In this document: positions 25,895 through 35,352 of the stretch, piece by piece | How the letters are laid out: each line of letters begins with the position of its first letter | Position numbering within the stretch: position 1 is the stretch's first letter | Assembly: GCF_001574435.1 (NCBI RefSeq) | Contig: NZ_LOCN01000007.1 | Coordinates: 535,186 to 599,185, forward strand | DNA: 64,000 nucleotides | Origin: Moritella sp. JT01 | GTDB lineage: Bacteria; Pseudomonadota; Gammaproteobacteria; Enterobacterales; Moritellaceae | Reading direction: 5' to 3' | Made by a program: the position numbers and the translations under genes | The notes under the pieces: generated by a model | What the model saw: only the letters and a program-made list of their open reading frames with translations | Database searches by the model: none | Told to the model about the DNA's origin: nothing

Positions 25895-26485
25895 CTAAGA
25901 CTTCACGAACACTAATAAACGATTATTAGCTGGCATAGCATGATCATGTATTAATGTGAGTCCTTGTTCATTTGCAAGCTTGTTAATCGCTTCAATATTG
26001 CGGATACCACGCTCCGCATCAATATTCTTTAACCACACGTCAAAATCAGCATTACTTTGACTGGTAAATTGTCCCTGATAATTAAATGGGCCGTAGATAC
26101 ACAGTTTCCCAGCTGATGACAAATGTTCACCAACACCTTGAAAGAAACGTTTAACTAAGGGCCAGCTGACAATATGTAAAGTATTCGCAGTAAAAATACC
26201 AGCCACTTTTTCAATCGGCCAAGGCTGGTTTAGATCTAAGCATAAAGGGCGCTGTAAATTAACCAACGACACACAGTCTAACCAACTGTGTATACCAGCA
26301 TGATTACAGATTAAATCACTTGTTTGCCAAGTAAGATGCGGTAACTTAGCCGCAAAATACACAGCATGTTGTGCACTTCCCGTACCAATTTCCAATACGC
26401 GCTGGGGTTGAATGAACTCACCAGTGAGTACACTTAAAATAGCGTGTTTATTATTTTCACAAGATTGTGAGAACGGTTTTGTCAT
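25895..26485 (-). CDS. DUF938 SAM-dependent methyltransferase-like protein
   Basis: 196 residues from ATG 26485, preceded by AGGTGG; an upstream start at 26515 lacks one. It has the class I methyltransferase glycine motif VLEIGTGSAQHAVYFA, an acidic residue at the end of strand 2 (WQTSD), and the DUF938 hallmark FTANTLHIVSW. The substrate is unknown. It is convergent with the NifW-like gene, 14 bp apart. Confidence 0.85.
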   Translation of the reverse strand: MTKPFSQSCENNKHAILSVLTGEFIQPQRVLEIGTGSAQHAVYFAAKLPHLTWQTSDLICNHAGIHSWLDCVSLVNLQRPLCLDLNQPWPIEKVAGIFTANTLHIVSWPLVKRFFQGVGEHLSSAGKLCIYGPFNYQGQFTSQSNADFDVWLKNIDAERGIRNIEAINKLANEQGLTLIHDHAMPANNRLLVFVKS

Positions 26486-26595
26486 ATTCCACCTGCATCC
26501 GTTGTCCATGACCATGATTACTCGTATTAGCAGTTTAACTGATAATGAAAATAAAAGGTTATCGCAAGCTATACTTTACTAGGAGGAAACAGCTA

Positions 26596-26622
26596 ATGAG
26601 TGGAGCGAATTATGTTTTTTAA
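26596..26622 (+). promoter_or_regulatory. Eight-codon leader ORF overlapping the next gene
   Basis: A perfect SD (AGGAGG, 26581-26586) serves the ATG at 26596, which encodes only eight codons before TAA at 26620-26622. The next gene starts at 26612 inside it, in another frame, with a weaker GTGGAG. This looks like a translation-coupling leader. Confidence 0.45.
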
Positions 26623-26827
26623 ACATAGAAGCAATAACGACATGATAGAAGTAATAGGACAAGATGATCTCACTAATCTATTCCACGATACTGTATTGGG
26701 CCGTTATCAGGTAGGTGAAGAACAACAAGACCCTGAATCATTTAAGAAATCAGATCTCATTTTTCTATCAGGTGAAGAACTACCGCGCTGCTGGACCGAT
26801 CCTCATTATCGAGAACATGAGCATTAA
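26612..26827 (+). CDS. Small conserved-looking hypothetical protein
   Basis: 71 residues from ATG 26612, acidic, no membrane span. The middle reads DLTNLFHDTVLGRYQVGEEQ, followed by SDLIFLSGEELPRCWTDPHY and a His-rich end (REHEH). I do not recognise a named family. The SD-containing upstream mini-ORF supports expression. A hairpin follows it and the emrD gene converges on it. Confidence 0.6.
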   Translation: MFFKHRSNNDMIEVIGQDDLTNLFHDTVLGRYQVGEEQQDPESFKKSDLIFLSGEELPRCWTDPHYREHEH

Positions 26828-26834
26828 TTCAAAC

Positions 26835-26852
26835 GGGAACATCCCTGTTCCC
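26835..26852. terminator. Bidirectional hairpin between a hypothetical gene and emrD
   Basis: GGGAACATCCCTGTTCCC forms a 6-7-bp stem between convergent genes, followed by ATTTCATT. Confidence 0.6.
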
Positions 26853-26863
26853 ATTTCATTCAT

Positions 26864-28084
26864 TTATAAACTCGGTGTCATTGCTGCGTCATTCGCGAAA
26901 CGACGACGAACCCAAAGTAAGCTCATCACAACCAGAACAGCAGTCACTAACATCACAGAACCAAGGTTAAATTGATCCTTTGCGCCCATTAAAGATGCAG
27001 CTAGCGTCGCAAGACCTGCGCCTAAATTTTGCATGCCCCCTAAAATAGCGCCCGCTGTACCTGCGTGATGTGGGAAAGGTTGAATAGCCGCTGTCGTTGC
27101 TGCAGGGAATATAATGCCAGCACCAATAAACGACACAAACCCACCACCAATCAGCGATACCACAGTAACAAGTCCAGCCATACCCGGTATAAAGATAATC
27201 AAGGCCCCAATGATCAGTGTCGCCATGCCAATATTAAATAGATGACGTTGACCGATACGCGCTGTTAATGTGGCTGATAACCACGCACCCAGCAAATATC
27301 CCGGCAGTGGCAATACAAACAACCAGCTTACTGTCGTTGGATCGAGTTTTAACACGCTGCCGAGTAATACCCCAGCTGCCGCTTCAAATACGGCAATACC
27401 CGCAAATGTTGCGATCAAGCAAAATACATACCCCTGAAATTGGCGATTACTCAGCACATAACTATAACTTGTCCAAACGCGTTCATTACGACGATTTTCT
27501 TTGGGCAATGTTTCATCAAACATCACAAACATAGCTAATGTAACCAAGGCACCAAAAATCAGTAGAAACACATAACTGGCATGCCAATCAAACGCCATTG
27601 ACAGATAACCACCAACCACAGGTGCAAGTAAAGGTGAAAAAATCACGCCCATACTCACTAAGCTATTTGCTTTGTGTAATGATGCCCCATCATAACAATC
27701 ACGCGTTACCGTCCGCGACATAGCACCTGCACAGCCCGTACCAGTACCTTGAATAAAGCTTGCCAATAGAAACAGTTCAAAAGACGATGCAAACAGCGCG
27801 CCTAACGTACCGAGTAAAAATATCAGCATCCCCACGATGATCACCGGACGTCGACCGATACGATCCGACAATGGTCCATAGACAAACTGTGATAACCCAT
27901 AAGGGATCAAATAAGCGGCCATCACAGCTTGTAAATACGTGGGCTGTACAGCAAAATCGCTTGCCATTGCTGCGATAGATGGCACATACATCGTTTGTGT
28001 CATTTGCCCAACAGCGGTCAGAATAATAATTAGAAATAGTAATTTTGCCATGTTGGCAGAAGACGATTGTTGACGCACAACCAT
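26864..28084 (-). CDS. emrD: EmrD-type multidrug efflux MFS transporter
   Basis: 406 residues, 12 membrane helices, Bcr/CflA-EmrD subfamily of drug:proton antiporters. The N-terminus (ILTAVGQMTQTMYVPSIAAM) and the MFS loop motif YGPLSDRIGRRPVIIVGM follow E. coli EmrD closely, as do SRTVTRDCYD and PFPHHAGTAGAILGGMQNLG. It exports amphipathic compounds across the inner membrane. Monocistronic, minus strand. The AUG at 28084 fits the family start; a later Met (NMAKLLF) is possible. Confidence 0.92.
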   Translation of the reverse strand: MVVRQQSSSANMAKLLFLIIILTAVGQMTQTMYVPSIAAMASDFAVQPTYLQAVMAAYLIPYGLSQFVYGPLSDRIGRRPVIIVGMLIFLLGTLGALFASSFELFLLASFIQGTGTGCAGAMSRTVTRDCYDGASLHKANSLVSMGVIFSPLLAPVVGGYLSMAFDWHASYVFLLIFGALVTLAMFVMFDETLPKENRRNERVWTSYSYVLSNRQFQGYVFCLIATFAGIAVFEAAAGVLLGSVLKLDPTTVSWLFVLPLPGYLLGAWLSATLTARIGQRHLFNIGMATLIIGALIIFIPGMAGLVTVVSLIGGGFVSFIGAGIIFPAATTAAIQPFPHHAGTAGAILGGMQNLGAGLATLAASLMGAKDQFNLGSVMLVTAVLVVMSLLWVRRRFANDAAMTPSL

Positions 28085-28357
28085 ACCCTCACAATAAGTT
28101 ACGAATAAAAATCGGGATTTATGACTAAAAACCGTAGATTATAGAGTTAAACTCTAGTTTGATTGATAATGAAAAGATTGGTGACAGGCTAAATCCATAT
28201 ATGCAATATCTTACTCTGCACTTCAAGCGGCATAATAATCTTGAAACCACCACAGAGCAAGTAAAAAAGAAGTATTAACACCGTACTTTTTACGCACTAA
28301 AACATTAGTTTAACTAATGGATAAACATATATTTATCAACGTCGCATATCTCACTAG

Positions 28358-28602
28358 TTTTTAATTACTTCAACCTCGTTTTCTTGGTCATCACACTTTG
28401 TTTGCCAGCATGCTCAACCATAAAAAAAGCTTAACTTAATACCGCCACTATCGCATCAATCGGCATGGCTATGGGGATCTACCAAGCGCGCTGGTATAAC
28501 CCGATAATAGGAAATTACCGTTTTACAATTGCAGCACAGCAATCACAATCTGAACTCAATTCAAAAATATTTACCATCACTAATACGATTAAGCAAAATT
28601 AA
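28358..28602 (+). pseudogene. Small lipoprotein-like gene interrupted by one in-frame stop
   Basis: One frame reads a lipoprotein signal with lipobox (NYFNLVFLVITLCLPACST), then IKKA and TAA at 28432-28434. It continues in the same frame for 55 codons (GMAMGIYQARWYNPIIGNY onward) to a TAA at 28600-28602. No clear start codon was identified at the 5' end. It would be a ~80-residue secreted lipoprotein broken by one nonsense mutation. It fills an otherwise empty gap of about 630 bp between emrD and uspB. The family was not recognised. Confidence 0.35.
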
Positions 28603-28711
28603 CGCGGCTTTTCTGGTTTATGCCTACCGAAAACTAGAATTTATATTAAACTCATTAAAGTAAGATGGATTATCAGTTAGGTACAATGAAAGCCGTCACT
28701 GAGGAGATAGT

Positions 28712-29050
28712 ATGAATAATAGTGATCTAATCTTTATCGCCTTCTCTATTATTACTCTAGTTAATATCGCACGGGCAGTATCATCATTACGCTGCTTGCT
28801 ATATCGCATGAAAGATATTGATCCGCTGCTTTACCAACGTGTTAATGGGCGCATATTTTTCAGTACCGAAGGTAATTACAGCAAGCAGATGCAACTGTTC
28901 CATTATATTCGCCGTGATGAACATCTACATCATTTTGATGAATACTTTATCTATCGTTGTAACAAGGTTAAAAAGATATTTACCTTGGCAACTTACCTCG
29001 TCGTTTTTAATATTATTCTAATTCCAGTGTTGATGTACCTCGATTTATAA
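28712..29050 (+). CDS. uspB: Universal stress protein B
   Basis: 112 residues, same length as E. coli UspB, with a membrane helix at each end. Conserved family features are seen: VNIARAVSSLRCLLYRM, DPLLYQRVNG and FIYRCNKVKK. UspB is a small inner-membrane protein induced in stationary phase and linked to ethanol tolerance in E. coli. GAGGAG lies 5-10 bases before the ATG. In many gammaproteobacteria uspB neighbours uspA; that partner is not present here. Confidence 0.9.
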   Translation: MNNSDLIFIAFSIITLVNIARAVSSLRCLLYRMKDIDPLLYQRVNGRIFFSTEGNYSKQMQLFHYIRRDEHLHHFDEYFIYRCNKVKKIFTLATYLVVFNIILIPVLMYLDL

Positions 29051-29306
29051 GTGCCCAAGTACAAATATTATCTAAATTTACTGCAGTACCATTGATGATT
29101 GCAGTTAATCTATTTATAAAAACATCGCTTTGATCGTAGTAATCCATAAATTCAACAGTAATATAATAAATCATACAAGCGTTTGAGTTTATTATTCAAA
29201 TAATTTCAGGTTAAATAACCCGTTTGTAACGGGTATGTAGCAACAAATTTCAAAACTAGGTTTCACCTTACATTCACAACACAACTTAATAGATAGGAAG
29301 AATTAT

Positions 29307-30905
29307 ATGTTATCGAATGCCGCTGTAGAAAAAATCGAATTGAATGGAATCAATTGTATTGCAGATTTGATACAACAAACATGTGAAAAATTTGCTGATA
29401 AACCAGCGTATACTTGCTTAGGAAAAACACTTACCTTTAAAGAAATTGATCGACTTTCTGCCGCATTTGCATCTTATTTACAAAATCATACTGATCTAAA
29501 ACCCGGTGATAAAATTGCAATTCAGTTACCCAGCATCACTCAATTTCCAATTGTAGCTTATGGTGCCACACGTGCAGGATTAGTATTAGTCAATACCAAC
29601 CCACTTTACACACCAAGAGAAATGTTACACCAGTTTAATAACTCAGAAGCCACTGCATTAGTTATCCTATCAGATCTACTCCCTGTAGCAGAAAAAGTCC
29701 TGCCTGATACCAACATCAGAACAGTGATCACAACGCATGCAGCCGATTTACTTGCGCCACAAGAACAAGGCTCGACGCAGCTAGATACTATTTCACTACT
29801 CGATGCAATTGCCCTAGGTGAAAACAGCGCTTATCAACCTGTTACTTGTAATCTTGATGATTTAGCCGTTTTACAATACACAGGTGGCACGACTGGTTTA
29901 TCAAAAGGCGCAATGCTAAGTCACAGCAATGTATTAAGTAATACATTTCAAACCAAGGGTCGTTTATCCAACTTGATTACTGAAGGTGAAGAAATTCTTG
30001 TATCACCACTCCCGCTTTATCATATTTACGCATTTAATATCACCCTACTGCTGTACTTCAGCACTGGTGCTCACTCAGTATTGATTCCAAATCCACGTGA
30101 CATGGTTGGTTTTATTAATTCAATTAAGACCGTCAAATTCACTGCGATTTCAGGTCTTAATACTTTATTCGTAGGCTTATGTTCTCTCCCTGAATTTAGA
30201 GATCTCGATTTCAGTCAATTAAGAATTACGACTTCTGGTGGTACAGCATTAACGAGCTCAACCGCGAAGCTATGGAAAGAAGTAACCGGATGCGATATCT
30301 GTGAAGGCTATGGATTATCTGAAACAGCACCGGTAGTTACTTTTAACCTACCAGGGCAAACTTTGATTGGTTCGATTGGATCTGCCGTACCAGGGACAGA
30401 GATTAAACTGCTTGATGAAAGTGATAAAGAAGTAGCGCCTGGAGAGGCTGGTGAATTAGCCGTTCGCGGTCCACAGGTAATGCAAGGATACTGGCGTAGT
30501 GATGATGCAACAGCAGAAGTAATGACAAGTGATGGTTACTTCAAAACTGGTGATATTGCAGAGCGACTTGATAATGGGTATTACAAAATCGTTGACCGTA
30601 AAAAAGACATGATCATTGTGTCGGGTTTTAACGTTTACCCTAATGAGGTCGAAGAGATTTTATCTAACCACGCGGGGATCCAAGAAGCAGCTGTGATTGG
30701 CGTACCACTGGAAAAAACAGGTGAAGCCGTTAAAGCATTTATCGTCAAATCACAACAAAACCAAGACCTTGCTGAAGAAGATGTTATTTCACATTGTAAA
30801 AATTTCTTAACCGCATACAAAGTGCCTAAGCAGATTGTATTTATAGATGAATTACCAAAAACAGCCGTAGGTAAGATTTTACGTCGTGAATTACGTACCG
30901 TATAA
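29307..30905 (+). CDS. fadD: Long-chain fatty-acid-CoA ligase (FadD-type)
   Basis: 532 residues, full ANL-family acyl-CoA synthetase. The ATP loop is YTGGTTGLSKGAM, the A5 motif is GYGLSETAP, the hinge/gate region is YKIVDRKKDMIIVSGFNVYP and the catalytic Lys is in KTAVGKILRREL. It activates fatty acids for beta-oxidation or lipid recycling at the inner membrane. SD AGGAAG precedes the ATG. It is alone in its transcription unit, closed by a hairpin shared with the kinase array. Substrate chain length is inferred from family resemblance. Confidence 0.9.
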   Translation: MLSNAAVEKIELNGINCIADLIQQTCEKFADKPAYTCLGKTLTFKEIDRLSAAFASYLQNHTDLKPGDKIAIQLPSITQFPIVAYGATRAGLVLVNTNPLYTPREMLHQFNNSEATALVILSDLLPVAEKVLPDTNIRTVITTHAADLLAPQEQGSTQLDTISLLDAIALGENSAYQPVTCNLDDLAVLQYTGGTTGLSKGAMLSHSNVLSNTFQTKGRLSNLITEGEEILVSPLPLYHIYAFNITLLLYFSTGAHSVLIPNPRDMVGFINSIKTVKFTAISGLNTLFVGLCSLPEFRDLDFSQLRITTSGGTALTSSTAKLWKEVTGCDICEGYGLSETAPVVTFNLPGQTLIGSIGSAVPGTEIKLLDESDKEVAPGEAGELAVRGPQVMQGYWRSDDATAEVMTSDGYFKTGDIAERLDNGYYKIVDRKKDMIIVSGFNVYPNEVEEILSNHAGIQEAAVIGVPLEKTGEAVKAFIVKSQQNQDLAEEDVISHCKNFLTAYKVPKQIVFIDELPKTAVGKILRRELRTV

Positions 30906-30923
30906 ATAACGAAAGCTATTTTT

Positions 30924-30960
30924 AGTTTAAGTACTCAACTTCAGTTTGAGTGCTTAAACT
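30924..30960. terminator. Bidirectional terminator between fadD and the kinase array
   Basis: A 15-bp inverted repeat (AGTTTAAGTACTCAA / TTGAGTGCTTAAACT) with A/T runs at both ends. It overlaps the last codons of the third kinase, so part of the stem is coding. Confidence 0.75.
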
Positions 30961-32344
30961 TAACGACAAACATAGCGCCACCCAACTTACTGGTGCCAAT
31001 ATTAATCTCCGCCTTCATTGTTTTAACTATCGTACTTACAATCGCTAAACCTAAGCCAAAACCACCCGTTTGCCGACTTCGGCTGTTATCTAAACGCGTA
31101 AAAGCATCCAATACATGTTCACGTTGTAATGGCGAAATACCTTCCCCATTATCTTCAACAACAATACTGAAATACGCAGGATCATTTTTAAGGCTAAGCT
31201 TGACGGTTGAATCCGCATATAAACACGCATTTTTCACCAAGTTATCAACTATAAGTTGCAGGTAACGAGGGTTTGCATCGACCCTAACCGTATCGATATC
31301 TGAAGAAAGCGATACATGAGGATATTGGCGTTGAAATTCAATTTCACGTGATTGCATCAACTCACTTAAATCGACGATTTGATGTGCCGATGAAGGTTTA
31401 TTTTCAATCGTTTGCAACATCAAAATATCATTGGCCAACTCTTCCATTTCAACCGTATAACGACTTAAATCACTATGTAATTCAGTCGTATATGTACTAT
31501 GCACGTCATCACTTAATAACCCCATCACTAATTGAATACGCGTTAACGGTGTGCGTAACTCATGCGCAATTGCATTGGCCATAACTTGTTGCTGATGCTG
31601 TGAGTACTGCAAGGATATCGCCATCTCATTAAAACTTGCTGCCATCTGGTTTAACGGGGCTGGTATTTTATCGTCAACTCGCGTATCTAACTGCCCATTT
31701 GCTAAGGCTAAACTCGCTGAACTCAAGCGATAAACATGATCAGATATAGTTTTTACTGAGGAATACAAGACTAATGCGATACTCAAGAAGATAAAACCCA
31801 ATAGAAATAGTTCTGGCCCACTATCTTCCCAATCTTCTAGACCACCCGTAGGATAAATCATTTCAGGATTGTCAATGATAAGTAACAAACCATCATCGTG
31901 CGGGAGTACCGCGGCAAGAAGATCATTTTCTTCTTCGGTATGTAAATATACCTCTATCTTACCAATTTCAGCTGGTAAAGGCGGAGCGTCGCTCTCCTTG
32001 TTAAGATTGATTACGTATAATAATTCATGCTGCTGCTGATAATCAAACGCTTGTTTAACGGTCATTTTTTTAATAGTAAAACCAGTGAGTTTATTCAGTG
32101 ATTCCACCGCCATGTTCCAACGGTCACTATCTTCGACAAAATCATCGAGTAACGCTGCCGTAAAACTAACGTCATGTATAAACCCAACATCAGTATCGTC
32201 ATAATAATTCATCAACATAGTAACAAACACAATACTGCCAATAATAACGGCGGTAATACTGATATACAGTTTAAAAAAAAGCGTATGTGCCGTATTACGG
32301 TTTATTATTCGATTAAGATTAGTAAACATATTATTACTTAACAA
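30941..32344 (-). CDS. RstB-like sensor histidine kinase, third tandem copy
   Basis: 467 residues from a TTG. Membrane spans ~22-42 and ~180-200 enclose a periplasmic sensor; then HAMP, the H-box AIAHELRTPLTRIQLV, the N-box DNLVKNACLYAD, and G boxes VEDNGEGI and GGFGLGLAIV. The kinase half is almost identical to the two upstream copies, while the sensor (~45-175) differs. TTG is chosen because the same TTG with AAGGG upstream is conserved in all three copies. It likely phosphorylates the RstA-like regulator at 35339-36043. Confidence 0.88.
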   Translation of the reverse strand: MLSNNMFTNLNRIINRNTAHTLFFKLYISITAVIIGSIVFVTMLMNYYDDTDVGFIHDVSFTAALLDDFVEDSDRWNMAVESLNKLTGFTIKKMTVKQAFDYQQQHELLYVINLNKESDAPPLPAEIGKIEVYLHTEEENDLLAAVLPHDDGLLLIIDNPEMIYPTGGLEDWEDSGPELFLLGFIFLSIALVLYSSVKTISDHVYRLSSASLALANGQLDTRVDDKIPAPLNQMAASFNEMAISLQYSQHQQQVMANAIAHELRTPLTRIQLVMGLLSDDVHSTYTTELHSDLSRYTVEMEELANDILMLQTIENKPSSAHQIVDLSELMQSREIEFQRQYPHVSLSSDIDTVRVDANPRYLQLIVDNLVKNACLYADSTVKLSLKNDPAYFSIVVEDNGEGISPLQREHVLDAFTRLDNSRSRQTGGFGLGLAIVSTIVKTMKAEINIGTSKLGGAMFVVKFKHSN

Positions 32345-32443
32345 ATAGGTAACCCTTACAACGGTTTGTTTTAATGATTTGATACGGGAATAGCCCGACC
32401 ACTACGACTAGACTTTAAGGATCATTAAACCACAACCTCTAAA

Positions 32444-33865
32444 TTAAACGTCGTGCTTAAACTTAACGACAAACATAGCGCCACCCAACTCACTGGTGCC
32501 AATATTAATCTCTGCCTTCATTGTTTTAACTATCGTACTTACAATCGCTAAACCTAAGCCAAAACCACCCGTTTGCCGACTTCGGCTGTTATCTAAGCGT
32601 GTAAAGGCATCCAGTACATGTTCACGTTGTAATGGCGAAATACCTTCCCCATCATCTTCAACAACAATACTGAAATACGCAGGATCATTTTTAAGGCTAA
32701 GCTTGACGGTTGAATCCGCATATAAACACGCATTTTTCACCAAATTATCAACAATAAGTTGCAGGTAACGAGGATTTGCATCTACCTCAAGCACATCGAT
32801 ATCTGAAGAAAGCAATACATGAGGATATTGGCGTTGAAACTCAATTTCACGTGATTGCATCAACTCACTTAAATCGACTATTTGATGTGCCGAAGAAGGT
32901 TTATGTTCGATCGTTTGTAACATCAAAATATCATTGGCCAACTCTTCCATCTCAACCGTATAGCGACTTAAATCATTATGTAGTTCAGTCGTATATGTAC
33001 TATGTTTTTCATCACTTAATAATCCCATCACTAATTGTATTCGCGTTAACGGTGTGCGTAACTCATGCGCAATTGCATTGGCCATAACCTGTTGTTGATG
33101 CTGTGAGTACTGCAAGGATGTCGCCATCTCATTAAAGCTTGCCGCCATCTGGTTTAACGGGGCAGGTATTTTATCGTCAACTCGCGTATCTAACTGCCCA
33201 TTTGCTAAGGCTAAACTCGCTGAGCTCAAGCGATAAACATGATCAGATATAGTTTTTACTGAGGAATACAACACTAATGCGATACTCAAAAAGATAAAAC
33301 CGAGTAAAAACAGTGAGGCATCATTATCATCATCATCATCCCAATCATCTGGACCATTTATCGGGTAAATATTTTCTAAACGGTTAATAATAAGCAATAG
33401 CCCTTCATGATGTGGAAGGATCACAGCAAGACGTCCACTTTCTTCTTCATGCCTGTATACATATACGCCCCACTTCCCAATCCCAGCAGGTAATGGTGGA
33501 TAGTGTTTATCTTGCTTTATATCAATTTCGTCCAACAACTCATGCTTTTGATGATACGCCAATGCGTTTTTAATCGAGATCTTTTCAATAGTAAATCCGG
33601 TAAATCGACTCAACAAGTCGACCTCCATATTCCAACGGTCACTATCTTCGATAAAGTCATCAAGTAATGTGGCGGCAAAGCTAGCATCGTGCACAAATCC
33701 AACATCACTAAGATTATCGTAGTAGTAATCCATGAATATCGAAACAATGACAATGCTACCGATAATAACAGCGGTAATACTGATATACAGCTTAAAAAAA
33801 AGCGTATGAGCCGTATTACGGTTTATTACTCGATTGAGATTCGTAAATATATGATTGCTTAACAA
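32444..33865 (-). CDS. RstB-like sensor histidine kinase, second tandem copy
   Basis: 473 residues from the conserved TTG at 33865; the frame stays open upstream to 33922 through a relic of the regulator tail. Domain order as in its siblings: TM, periplasmic sensor, TM, HAMP, HisKA with AIAHELRTPLTR, HATPase with VEDDGEGI and GGFGLGLAIV. The sensor has an Asp-rich patch (PDDWDDDDDND) just before the second membrane span, which could bind cations. All catalytic motifs are present, so it should be active. Confidence 0.88.
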   Translation of the reverse strand: MLSNHIFTNLNRVINRNTAHTLFFKLYISITAVIIGSIVIVSIFMDYYYDNLSDVGFVHDASFAATLLDDFIEDSDRWNMEVDLLSRFTGFTIEKISIKNALAYHQKHELLDEIDIKQDKHYPPLPAGIGKWGVYVYRHEEESGRLAVILPHHEGLLLIINRLENIYPINGPDDWDDDDDNDASLFLLGFIFLSIALVLYSSVKTISDHVYRLSSASLALANGQLDTRVDDKIPAPLNQMAASFNEMATSLQYSQHQQQVMANAIAHELRTPLTRIQLVMGLLSDEKHSTYTTELHNDLSRYTVEMEELANDILMLQTIEHKPSSAHQIVDLSELMQSREIEFQRQYPHVLLSSDIDVLEVDANPRYLQLIVDNLVKNACLYADSTVKLSLKNDPAYFSIVVEDDGEGISPLQREHVLDAFTRLDNSRSRQTGGFGLGLAIVSTIVKTMKAEINIGTSELGGAMFVVKFKHDV

Positions 33866-33963
33866 ATAAGTAGCCCTTACAATAGCTTGTTTAATGATTT
33901 GATACGGGAATAACCCGACCACTACAGCTAGACTTTAAGGATCGTTAAACCACAACCTCTAAA

Positions 33964-35352
33964 TTAAACGTCGAGCTTAAACTTAACGACAAACATAGCG
34001 CCACCCAACTCACTAGTGCCAATATTAATCTCTGCCTTCATTGTTTTAACTATCGTACTTACAATCGCTAAACCTAAGCCAAAACCACCCGTTTGCCGAC
34101 TTCGGCTGTTATCTAAGCGTGTAAAGGCATCCAATACTTGTTCACGCTGTAATGGCGAAATACCTTCCCCATCATCTTCAACAACAATACTGAAATACTC
34201 AGGATCACTTTTCAGGCTAAGCTTGACGGTTGAATCCGCATATAAACACGCATTTTTCACCAAATTATCAACAATAAGTTGCAGGTAACGAGGATTTGCA
34301 TCTACCTCAAGCACATCGATATATGAAGAAAGCAATACATGAGGATATTGGCGTTGAAACTCAATTTCACGTGATTGCATCAACTCACTTAAATCGACTA
34401 TTTGATGTGCCGAAGAAGGTTTATGTTCGATCGTTTGTAACATCAAAATATCATTGGCCAACGCTTCCATCTCAACCGTATAGCGACTTAAATCATTATG
34501 TAGTTCAGTCGTATATGTACTATGTTCTTCATCACTTAATAATCCCATCACTAATTGAATTCGCGTTAACGGTGTCCGTAACTCATGCGCAATTGCATTG
34601 GCCATAACCTTTTGTTGATGCTGTGAGTACTGCAAGGATATCGCCATCTTATTAAAACTTACCGCCATTTGATTTAAGGGGGCGGGTATCTTATCGTCAA
34701 CCCTTGTATCAAGCTGACCATTTGCTAATGCCAGACTTGCCAAACTCAATTTATAAACATGATCGGATATATTTTTCACAGCGAAATACAGCACGAATGC
34801 GATACTCAAAAAGATCAAGCCTAATAATAAAAATTCAGAATCATCGTAATCAGGCCCATCCATGGGGGCGTCCATACTAGAAATAGTATCAATAATGAGC
34901 AGTGACTTGTCATGAGACGGGATGATTACAGCCAAGCGTTTATCATTATCGTTATCATATACATGCACGCCGCCCCGACCAATACCAATGGGTAAAGGTG
35001 GAGTATCATTATCCATATCAATAACATCCAATAATTGATGTTGTTGGTGATATTCTAATACTGCTTTCGCAGATAACGTTTGAATTGAAAAACCCGTGAA
35101 CTGGCTTAACAGATCCACTTCCATATCCCAGCGTTCACTACCTTCCTCAAAATCATTCAGTAAACGTGCAGAAAAATTAGCATTGTGTACAAATTCAACA
35201 TAGCTAAAATAATTGTAAATGATGATTACAAATAATACTATGCTACCAATGATAACAGTAGTAATACTGAGATACAGCTTAAAAAAAAGCGTATGAGCCG
35301 TATTACGGTTTATTACTCGATTGAAATTCGTAAATATATTATTGCTTAACAA
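33964..35352 (-). CDS. RstB-like sensor histidine kinase, first tandem copy
   Basis: 462 residues from a TTG at 35352 that overlaps the regulator's 3' end by 14 bp, the usual regulator-kinase coupling; this is probably the original partner. TM ~22-42, periplasmic sensor, TM ~170-190, HAMP, H-box AIAHELRTPLTR, N-box, G boxes VEDDGEGI and GGFGLGLAIV. The sensor is the most divergent of the three and contains acidic stretches (YDNDNDKRL, DGPDYDDSE). Signal unknown. Confidence 0.88.
   Translation of the reverse strand: MLSNNIFTNFNRVINRNTAHTLFFKLYLSITTVIIGSIVLFVIIIYNYFSYVEFVHNANFSARLLNDFEEGSERWDMEVDLLSQFTGFSIQTLSAKAVLEYHQQHQLLDVIDMDNDTPPLPIGIGRGGVHVYDNDNDKRLAVIIPSHDKSLLIIDTISSMDAPMDGPDYDDSEFLLLGLIFLSIAFVLYFAVKNISDHVYKLSLASLALANGQLDTRVDDKIPAPLNQMAVSFNKMAISLQYSQHQQKVMANAIAHELRTPLTRIQLVMGLLSDEEHSTYTTELHNDLSRYTVEMEALANDILMLQTIEHKPSSAHQIVDLSELMQSREIEFQRQYPHVLLSSYIDVLEVDANPRYLQLIVDNLVKNACLYADSTVKLSLKSDPEYFSIVVEDDGEGISPLQREQVLDAFTRLDNSRSRQTGGFGLGLAIVSTIVKTMKAEINIGTSELGGAMFVVKFKLDV

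Noticed and set aside
30993-34607. Repeated 90- and 103-codon frames on the plus strand
   Set aside because: They recur because they mirror the three near-identical kinase genes on the minus strand; they are antisense shadows.
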